Assembly (NCBI GenBank): GCA_015658495.1
Contig: DQOT01000269.1
Coordinates: forward strand, 1 to 8,025
Length of the DNA stretch: 8,025 bases
DNA from: Fidelibacterota bacterium
GTDB taxonomy: Bacteria; Fidelibacterota; Marinisomatia; Marinisomatales; UBA1611
Reading direction: 5' to 3'
In this document: in pieces, positions 1-4,802 of the stretch
Position numbering within the stretch: position 1 is the stretch's first letter
Layout: each line of letters begins with the position of its first letter
Translations under genes and position numbers: made by a program
Notes under the pieces: generated by a model
What the model was told of the DNA's origin: nothing
The model's input: only the letters and a program-made list of their open reading frames with translations
Databases searched by the model: none

Positions 1-459
1 GAATGTGAAAGATTGAAAAAACGAATGGATGAAAAGGATGGTGTGAATATTTTCTTGAGCGAAGGTGCGGGACTGGAGACCATCGTCCGCGAAATGGAAT
101 CAAACGGAGAAGAAGTACCGCGGGATGCCTTTGGCCATGTACGGTTGGATGAGATCAATCCAGGACAATGGTTTGCAAAACAGTTCGCAAAAGCACTGGA
201 TGCAGAAAAAGTTCTGGTTCAGAAAAGTGGATACTTTGCACGATCAGCAAAAGCGAATGAACAAGACCTGGAATTGATCAAGCAATCCGCATTTTTCGGG
301 GCGGAAAAAGCCATCACTGGAGAAAGCGGTGTGGCTGGACTGGATGATGATCATGGACAAGAATTAAGATTGATTGATTTTGAACGCATTAAAGGTGGGA
401 AACCATTTGATGTGAATACGGATTGGTATCAATCCATGCTAAAAGAAATTGGACAATAA
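1..459 (+). CDS. pfp: Phosphofructokinase, probably PPi-dependent (C-terminal part, 5' end outside window)
   Basis: This is the last 152 residues of a phosphofructokinase. The reading frame is open from base 1 (Glu-Cys-Glu-Arg...), so the TTG at 13 is not a start. The enzyme phosphorylates fructose 6-phosphate to fructose 1,6-bisphosphate in the cytoplasm. Visible landmarks, numbered from base 1, are the sugar-phosphate-binding SEGAG loop (20-24), PRDAFGHVRLD (40-50, matching the GHIQR region of ATP-PFKs), KSGYFARSA (75-83) and the end IKGGKPFDVNTDWYQSML (130-147). From memory these segments match the PPi-dependent enzyme of Propionibacterium type (about 400 aa) much better than E. coli PfkA, so roughly the C-terminal 40% is present. 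The residues that decide ATP versus PPi (GGDG/GGDD and the PKTIDND region) lie upstream of the window, so donor specificity is inferred. A class I aldolase gene starts 22 nt after its stop, implying one glycolytic transcript. Confidence 0.88.
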   Translation, partial: ECERLKKRMDEKDGVNIFLSEGAGLETIVREMESNGEEVPRDAFGHVRLDEINPGQWFAKQFAKALDAEKVLVQKSGYFARSAKANEQDLELIKQSAFFGAEKAITGESGVAGLDDDHGQELRLIDFERIKGGKPFDVNTDWYQSMLKEIGQ

Positions 460-471
460 TTATTAAATAAA

Positions 472-477
472 TGGAGA
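472..477 (+). promoter_or_regulatory. Shine-Dalgarno of the aldolase gene
   Basis: The sequence TGGAGA, with GGAG at 473-476, lies 5 nt before the ATG at 482. It supports that start. It is also one of only two clear Shine-Dalgarno sites in this window; most other starts here lack one or rely on gene overlap. Confidence 0.7.
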
Positions 478-481
478 TAAA

Positions 482-1501
482 ATGAGTTGGAATAGTTTAC
501 CAGAAATAGCAAATACCATGGTGGAAAAAGGCCGTGGAATTTTGGCGGCAGACGAAAGTACACCTACCTGTACAAAACGGTTTGATTCGATCGGTGTTGA
601 CAGCACAGAAGCCAATCGGAATGCCTACCGGGATATGCTTTTTACCACATCAGGTATGGAAGAATTCATAAGCGGTGTGATACTATTTGATGAAACAATT
701 CGTCAATCAACTGTGAAAGACGGGACACCATTTCCCGAATATTTAACCAATCTAAATGTAATCCCCGGAATCAAAGTTGACAAAGGCGCCCATCCCTTGC
801 CCGGTACTGAAGGTGAAAAGGTCACAGAAGGATTGGATGGTTTGGATGCACGGTTAAAAGAGTATTTTGAATTGGGCGCACGGTTTGCAAAATGGCGTGC
901 CGTGATCACCATCAGTGAAACCGAGCCTAGCAGTACCTGTGTGGCAGCGAATGCTCATGCCCTGGCACGATATGCGGCACTATGCCAGGAAAATGGAATC
1001 GTTCCCATTGTTGAACCGGAAATTCTCATGGATGGAAGCCATACCATTGAAGATAGTTTTGTTGTGACCGAAGAAGTGCTTCATTCCGTTTTCTATGAAC
1101 TCTATGGACAGAATGTCCTTTTGGAAGGTATGATTTTAAAACCGAATATGGTCCTGTCTGGGTATAAATGTTCAGAGCAAGCATCCATTGACGAAGTGGC
1201 AGAAATGACTGTCACTGTGCTGAAACGCTGTGTCCCCTCTGCTGTCCCGGGAATTGCATTTTTATCCGGCGGACAAAGTAATGAAAATGCCACAGCACGC
1301 CTGAATTTCATGAATAAGATTCTGGGTAACCATAGTCCATGGAATTTGACTTATTCCTATGGCAGAGCTTTACAAGCTCCGTCCCTGAATGCGTGGCGTG
1401 GAAAGGAAGAAAATGTTCCAGTTGCCCAAGATGCGTTTTACAAGCGGGCGAAACTGAATAGCCTGGCAACCAAAGGCGACTATTCATCAGACATGGAATA
1501 A
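482..1501 (+). CDS. Class I fructose-bisphosphate aldolase, animal/plant type
   Basis: This 339-residue enzyme reversibly cleaves fructose 1,6-bisphosphate into dihydroxyacetone phosphate and glyceraldehyde 3-phosphate through a Schiff base. The active site known from rabbit muscle aldolase is complete: Asp24 in AADES, Lys98 in GIKVDKG, Lys137 in FAKWRA, Glu178 and Glu180 in VEPEIL, the Schiff-base Lys220 in ILKPNMV, the phosphate-binding LSGGQS (261-266) and Arg295 in YSYGRAL. It belongs to the eukaryote-like class I family, not the DhnA/FbaB type or metal-dependent class II. It ends at KGDYSSDME, about 24 residues short of the 363-residue vertebrate enzyme, so it lacks the flexible tail with the C-terminal tyrosine. 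The ATG is supported by GGAG 5 nt upstream. It follows the phosphofructokinase gene by 22 nt, so substrate-producing and substrate-cleaving steps are co-transcribed. A terminator follows directly. Confidence 0.96.
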   Translation: MSWNSLPEIANTMVEKGRGILAADESTPTCTKRFDSIGVDSTEANRNAYRDMLFTTSGMEEFISGVILFDETIRQSTVKDGTPFPEYLTNLNVIPGIKVDKGAHPLPGTEGEKVTEGLDGLDARLKEYFELGARFAKWRAVITISETEPSSTCVAANAHALARYAALCQENGIVPIVEPEILMDGSHTIEDSFVVTEEVLHSVFYELYGQNVLLEGMILKPNMVLSGYKCSEQASIDEVAEMTVTVLKRCVPSAVPGIAFLSGGQSNENATARLNFMNKILGNHSPWNLTYSYGRALQAPSLNAWRGKEENVPVAQDAFYKRAKLNSLATKGDYSSDME

Positions 1502-1525
1502 AACTATGTTAGTTTTTCTTATTAG

Positions 1526-1548
1526 AGGCTCCGAATGGAGCCTTTTTT
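1526..1548 (+). terminator. Rho-independent terminator of the phosphofructokinase-aldolase operon
   Basis: A 7-bp stem AGGCTCC/GGAGCCT (1526-1532 and 1537-1543) with a GAAT loop is followed by six T residues (1543-1548). It lies 25 nt after the aldolase stop. On the minus strand the hairpin also lies just past the stop of the converging cytochrome-like gene, but no U-rich run follows it there (TCTAATAAG), so it should work well only in the plus direction. The T-run overlaps the stop codon of the converging gene (1547-1549). Confidence 0.85.
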
Positions 1549-2194
1549 ATTTTAGATAGACCATTTTGATGACTTGAATTTTTCCACCACCTGAAAGCTG
1601 TGCGAAAAAGACACCACTGGGAAGATGACTGGCGTCCCATTGAATTTGATGTTTTCCCGGATTTAGGTGTTCCCGGATCAATGTTTTTACCAAACGACCA
1701 TTTATATCCACTATTTGCAAAGACGTATTGTTCTGACTTGTTGAGTTCTTTATGTTAAATAATAAGGTCGTAGTTGGATTAAACGGATTGGGAAAATTTT
1801 GGTGTAGTATAAAATCAGTTGGGAAATCCTGATTATCTCCAATGCCCACAACCGGTTCCTCGGTTGCTCCTTCATCGATCCACAATGAAATCAAATCAAT
1901 GGTATCATCACTTAATGGACCCGACGGCGGCATAGCACTTCCAAACCCTGCAGTACCGCGTAATTTTTGAACAAGAATCGATCCTTCGCCGTCCCCGGGG
2001 ATAACCACGGGACCATGATTACTGGTCCCCGCCATCAACTGGGCATAGGATGTTAAATATAAACCGCCAGATCCAGTCCCATGACAGGAAGCTGTGGCAC
2101 ATCTTTCATCAAAAACGGGCTGGATCGAATTGTTGTAATCCACCTGTGCGAACACAAGGATTGGAAAAATAAAGAAGAAGTAGGAAACTTTCAT
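1547..2194 (-). CDS. Secreted cytochrome-c-like protein with type IX secretion sorting tail
   Basis: This 215-residue exported protein starts with a signal peptide (hydrophobic 5-15, likely cut after Ala16 in VFA/QVDY). Residues 20-110 resemble the small cytochrome c domains often annotated 'planctomycete cytochrome C': NSIQPVFDERC, then a heme-type motif CATASCH (Cys32, Cys37, His38), and AMPPSGPLSDD, where Met88 is a plausible distal ligand, followed by IDLISLWIDEGA. The motif is CX4CH rather than the usual CX2CH. Residues about 128-215 form a FlgD-like T9SS sorting domain (FILHQNFPNPFNPTT, then DINGRLVKTL, GKHQIQWDA, LPSGVFFAQL), which directs cargo across the outer membrane. The role is therefore a surface or released heme protein; whether heme is bound, and its redox partner, are not shown. 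It is the last gene of the minus-strand run, 38 nt after the CYTH gene, and may share its transcript. No strong Shine-Dalgarno precedes the ATG. Confidence 0.82.
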   Translation of the reverse strand: MKVSYFFFIFPILVFAQVDYNNSIQPVFDERCATASCHGTGSGGLYLTSYAQLMAGTSNHGPVVIPGDGEGSILVQKLRGTAGFGSAMPPSGPLSDDTIDLISLWIDEGATEEPVVGIGDNQDFPTDFILHQNFPNPFNPTTTLLFNIKNSTSQNNTSLQIVDINGRLVKTLIREHLNPGKHQIQWDASHLPSGVFFAQLSGGGKIQVIKMVYLK

Positions 2195-2232
2195 TTTAAT
2201 AGACTCAATCTGTTTTTAAACCTATTATCAAT

Positions 2233-2706
2233 TTATTTTGGTTTCCAATTTTTAAAAGGGTTTATTGCCAAATTCATATTATAATATCGTTCGTGGGATG
2301 TGACTTCTTCGCCAACCCAATCGGGTCGTTCAAATTGTTCAACCTCTGCTTCTAATTCAATTTCCGCAACAACCAACCCTGTATTGTCGCCATGGAATTC
2401 ATCCACTTCCCAGGTGTGTCCATGGTTTTCAACATAATGTCTGGTTTTATCAATCATGGTAGTTTTGCAAAAATGTTTCAGGAGTTCTTCAGCGTCTTCT
2501 TTTGAAATAGGGAAATCAAATTCCAGCCGAGAGATGCCAATATTATTTCCCTTTACGGTTAGAAAATAGTCGTCCCCTTTTTCTCGAACCCGGATCACCT
2601 GTTTTTGGTCATTTACAATATAACCCTGTCGGATTCGGAGTGACTTCTTCGCCAGGTGAAATGGTTTTTCTTTCACCAAAAACTTTCGTTCAATTTCAAT
2701 GGCCAT
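2233..2706 (-). CDS. CYTH domain protein (triphosphate tunnel metalloenzyme)
   Basis: This 157-residue cytoplasmic enzyme belongs to the CYTH (CyaB/thiamine triphosphatase) superfamily. Its defining features are all visible: the N-terminal ExExK signature EIERK (Glu4, Glu6, Lys8), tunnel-lining basic residues Arg39 and Arg41 (IRVRE), Lys52 (TVKG), Arg60 (SRLEF), Lys87 and Arg89 (DKTRH), then WEVDEF (99-104) and the metal-binding acidic strand AEIELEAE (114-121). The short length is that of characterised bacterial triphosphate tunnel enzymes such as NE1496, which prefer inorganic tripolyphosphate. Vertebrate thiamine triphosphatase is in the same superfamily. The ATG has a good ribosome site on the minus strand (AGGA, 6 nt spacing) and overlaps the end of the symporter gene by 11 bp. 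Co-transcription with thiamine pyrophosphokinase makes a thiamine-phosphate substrate worth considering, but the sequence alone does not distinguish this from tripolyphosphatase. Confidence 0.9.
   Translation of the reverse strand: MAIEIERKFLVKEKPFHLAKKSLRIRQGYIVNDQKQVIRVREKGDDYFLTVKGNNIGISRLEFDFPISKEDAEELLKHFCKTTMIDKTRHYVENHGHTWEVDEFHGDNTGLVVAEIELEAEVEQFERPDWVGEEVTSHERYYNMNLAINPFKNWKPK
2300..2314. repeat. 15-nt direct repeat, copy 1 (inside CYTH gene)
   Basis: GTGACTTCTTCGCCA occurs here and again at 2640-2654, in the same orientation near the two ends of the CYTH gene. The two copies are read in different codon frames (GEEVTSH here, LAKKSLR there), so protein similarity does not explain them. 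Chance is the simplest explanation. Confidence 0.4.
2640..2654. repeat. 15-nt direct repeat, copy 2 (inside CYTH gene)
   Basis: Second exact copy of the 15-nt word found at 2300-2314. Neither copy extends by even one further identical base on either side. Confidence 0.4.
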
Positions 2707-4084
2707 TATTTGTCCTGATAATTATGAATAATAAAAATAGAAATGAAATTACCATCCCGGGATAAAAGGGCTCAATTCCCATAAAGGGTTGCCCACTTAA
2801 TTGTGAAATACCAAACCATCCCAGGGAGACGCCAACCGGTGTTACGATCCACAGGCTTGCCAATCGTTCAGAAAGTGATATTTTTTCATTCCATAATGTA
2901 ATGACAAAAGGAAGAATTAATCCTGGAATGAGTACGGACCCAATGATATAAAAAAGGCCAACCACTGATGGAACTGCGAATGCAAGAAAGAGTGACAGAA
3001 ATGAAATAATAACCAATCCCTTCCGCACCAAGGGAACCGGATTAGAATTTGTTTGGGGTCGCTGAATTCGCCAAAGAATATCGCGTCCAAATGTAATAGC
3101 GCTGATTAAACTTAAGGAATCAATGGTGGACATAATGGTTGCCAAAATTCCAGTGATAAATAGTCCGAAAATGCCAATTGGTAAAATATGAGTCCCTAAC
3201 AAAGGGAATGAAAGTAACGGTTGATCGGTTTGGATCAACGCCACGGCATAGAGTCCGCTTAATACTGTAAGACAATCAAAAACAGCCCAGAATCCGATGG
3301 AAATCAGGAGACCCTTCTTAGCTGTTTCGGGTGATTTTGCAGCAGCGCATCGTTGGTAGAATCCCGGATCAACGAAAGTCCAGGCTGCAATAAAAAACCA
3401 AACCAAAACATATTGGGCTGTATTCCCGCCTAATGGATCCAAATGCGATTCTGGGATGGAATTTATCAAAACAGCAGGTGACCCAAATTCATTCCATGAA
3501 AATCCAATCAATAGGAAGAATCCGACAAACATCAAAATAAACTGAAGAATATCTGTTTTCACCACCGCGGAAAATCCACCGTTCCATACATAGATCACGC
3601 TGAAAATGGTTGAGATTAATAATGCAACGCCAAGGGTAATTCCGAAAAGAAATTGAAGTAAAATTCCCATACTTAATATATAAGGAGCTGGGCTCGCCAA
3701 AAAAGTGATGAATAATGCAGAAATAATCCCTGCGTTTTCGCCGTAAGTTGATCGGAAATGATCCGGAATGGAAAGGAATTTTTTTTCTCTAATTTTGGGT
3801 GCAATCCAAATTGCATACCCTAAAGCGAATCCATAATAAGGTAGTGCAAAAATGAGCCAGGTTTGGATTCCATATAGAAATGTGTTCTCACCCACACCCA
3901 AAATAGCGCCGTACCATGTGGTGACCAAAGTTGCTACAAATCCACCGAGACTTAATCGACGACCACTTAAAATAAATTCTTCCTGTGACGCCGATTGATC
4001 TTTCAGCCGGAATATTCCGATCCAGATCAGTCCGGCAGCATAGGCGGCAAGAATCGCCCAATCAAGAAAATGGAAATGACTCAT
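2696..4084 (-). CDS. SSS-family sodium:solute symporter, candidate thiamine (or precursor) importer
   Basis: This 462-residue inner-membrane protein has about 13 hydrophobic segments and no signal peptide. It belongs to the solute:sodium symporter family (PutP/PanF/SGLT). Family marks are the early DWAILAAYAAGLIWIG helix (8-23), SGRRLSLGGFVATLVTTWYGA (40-60, the unwound TM1 region), the basic and polar motif IPDHFRSTYG (106-115), WNGGFSAVVKTDILQ (167-181), DPGFYQRCAAAKSPETAKKG (239-258) and the TM8 Na2-site signature ILATIMSTIDSLSL (313-326), with the Ser/Thr residues expected to coordinate sodium. Solute specificity in this family cannot be read from sequence. The context is telling: its ATG overlaps the stop of the thiamine pyrophosphokinase gene by 4 bp (ATGA), so the two are translationally coupled. 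A CYTH enzyme gene follows with an 11-bp overlap. Import of thiamine or a pyrimidine precursor is my inference; other organic solutes remain possible. Confidence 0.9.
   Translation of the reverse strand: MSHFHFLDWAILAAYAAGLIWIGIFRLKDQSASQEEFILSGRRLSLGGFVATLVTTWYGAILGVGENTFLYGIQTWLIFALPYYGFALGYAIWIAPKIREKKFLSIPDHFRSTYGENAGIISALFITFLASPAPYILSMGILLQFLFGITLGVALLISTIFSVIYVWNGGFSAVVKTDILQFILMFVGFFLLIGFSWNEFGSPAVLINSIPESHLDPLGGNTAQYVLVWFFIAAWTFVDPGFYQRCAAAKSPETAKKGLLISIGFWAVFDCLTVLSGLYAVALIQTDQPLLSFPLLGTHILPIGIFGLFITGILATIMSTIDSLSLISAITFGRDILWRIQRPQTNSNPVPLVRKGLVIISFLSLFLAFAVPSVVGLFYIIGSVLIPGLILPFVITLWNEKISLSERLASLWIVTPVGVSLGWFGISQLSGQPFMGIEPFYPGMVISFLFLLFIIIRTNNGH
2713..2717 (-). promoter_or_regulatory. 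Shine-Dalgarno of the CYTH gene
   Basis: Read on the minus strand, CAGGA precedes the ATG by six bases (CAAATA). It sits inside the last codons of the symporter gene and confirms the start at 2706, giving an 11-bp gene overlap. Confidence 0.55.
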
Positions 4085-4719
4085 TCAGTGTAATTCAAAA
4101 AAACCCAAACTGGTCCAGTTGTTTGAATGGAAAAATGGTCACCTATAACCGAATTTCTTGTGCCGAAAGAAGGCGGTTCTAAAATTGATTTATTGATGGG
4201 ATATTTTAATCCATCAGCGTTGACTTCGACATTATCTTTTGCAGGAATAATCGAAATAGTTTGCCCGGGAAATGAGCCAATCTTGGCATCTCCTTTTACA
4301 CATTTAATTTTAGAATAATTTGAGTAAAAGATAAGTTTCATTTTTTTGTAATAGGATACCACCGTCCAAAGGGCGGCCATATTGTGGTCATCTTGTTCAC
4401 CGGAACATCCAACCAGGGATAATTCAGTGATCCCATTTTCACAACACCAATCCAGACTTTTTTCCAGATCGGTCTTGGATTGATCCATTAAATTGATTAA
4501 TTCACAATTATAACTTTCGCGAGCAAATGAGAGAGAATCCATATCACCTAAAATGAGATTAGGGTGAAGTCCGAGATCTACAAGTTTATCTGCACCACCA
4601 TCGATACACAGGATCGTTCCGGCGCTTTTGAGAATTTTGATGGGAATGTTATGGATCGGGATTTCACCATTCCCGAATAAAACAAAAGGACCTTTGAGTT
4701 GTGAAATGTATAATGGCAT
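4081..4719 (-). CDS. thiN: Thiamine pyrophosphokinase
   Basis: This enzyme transfers pyrophosphate from ATP to thiamine, giving thiamine diphosphate directly from salvaged thiamine. From the ATG at 4719 it has 212 residues, normal for bacterial members. Numbered from that ATG, visible motifs are VLFGNGE (13-19), CIDGGADKLVDLG (38-50), the metal-binding GDMDS (58-62), DQSKTDLEKSLDWC (79-92), GCSGEQDDHNMAAL (104-117, the usual G.GgR.DHtl.N element with the Asp-His pair kept but the Arg replaced by Gln), IIPA (157-160), GLKYPINKSIL (170-180) and GTRNS (186-190, usually G.SN). An in-frame TTG at 4767 would add 16 mostly hydrophobic residues (IRTTLILHFVIFT). I prefer the ATG because a TATACT -10-like box lies just upstream of the TTG, so the transcript would start near or after it. 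Its stop overlaps the symporter start by 4 bp. It is the first gene of the minus-strand operon. Confidence 0.9.
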   Translation of the reverse strand: MPLYISQLKGPFVLFGNGEIPIHNIPIKILKSAGTILCIDGGADKLVDLGLHPNLILGDMDSLSFARESYNCELINLMDQSKTDLEKSLDWCCENGITELSLVGCSGEQDDHNMAALWTVVSYYKKMKLIFYSNYSKIKCVKGDAKIGSFPGQTISIIPAKDNVEVNADGLKYPINKSILEPPSFGTRNSVIGDHFSIQTTGPVWVFLNYTE

Positions 4720-4768
4720 GGTGAAAATTACAAAATGAAGAATGAGTGTAGTACGGATTCCATTCAAG

Positions 4769-4774
4769 AGTATA
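4769..4774 (-). promoter_or_regulatory. Candidate -10 box for the thiamine operon
   Basis: On the minus strand the sequence reads TATACT, 49 nt before the preferred ATG at 4719. The -35 candidate at 17-bp spacing (TAAAGA) matches the consensus at only three of six positions, so this is a tentative call. No TPP riboswitch fits between this box and the start, because the leader would be only about 40 nt. Confidence 0.35.
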
Positions 4775-4776
4775 AT
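4771..4776 (+). promoter_or_regulatory. Candidate -10 box for the RND exporter operon
   Basis: A perfect TATAAT lies 26 nt before the ATG at 4803. It would give a leader of about 20 nt with no Shine-Dalgarno. No convincing TTGACA-like -35 is present at 16-18 bp spacing (GTAGTA region, about 4747-4754). The box overlaps the oppositely oriented TATACT by four bases, so the two operons would compete for RNA polymerase. Confidence 0.45.
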
Positions 4777-4802
4777 CCTGTAAATTTTTAATCTTTATTG
4801 CC

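Noticed and set aside
13..459. A complete small gene starting at TTG 13
   Set aside because: The frame is open to base 1 and the protein begins inside the phosphofructokinase fold just before the SEGAG loop, so this is a truncated larger gene.
1102..1311. Minus-strand open frames inside the aldolase gene (also 703-912)
   Set aside because: They lie wholly antisense to a well-conserved enzyme and show no recognisable domain or ribosome site.
1526..1548. Bidirectional terminator serving both converging operons
   Set aside because: On the minus strand the hairpin is followed by TCTAATAAGAAAA rather than a U-run, so only plus-strand termination is supported.
2081..2284. Plus-strand frame spanning the cytochrome-like gene start and the CYTH gene end
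   Set aside because: It is antisense to two recognised genes and their spacer, and its sequence shows no domain or convincing signal.
4720..4802. TPP riboswitch ahead of the thiamine operon
   Set aside because: The spacer is too short for the roughly 100-nt element, and neither the CTGAGA core nor a following P4/P5-like segment is seen on the minus strand.
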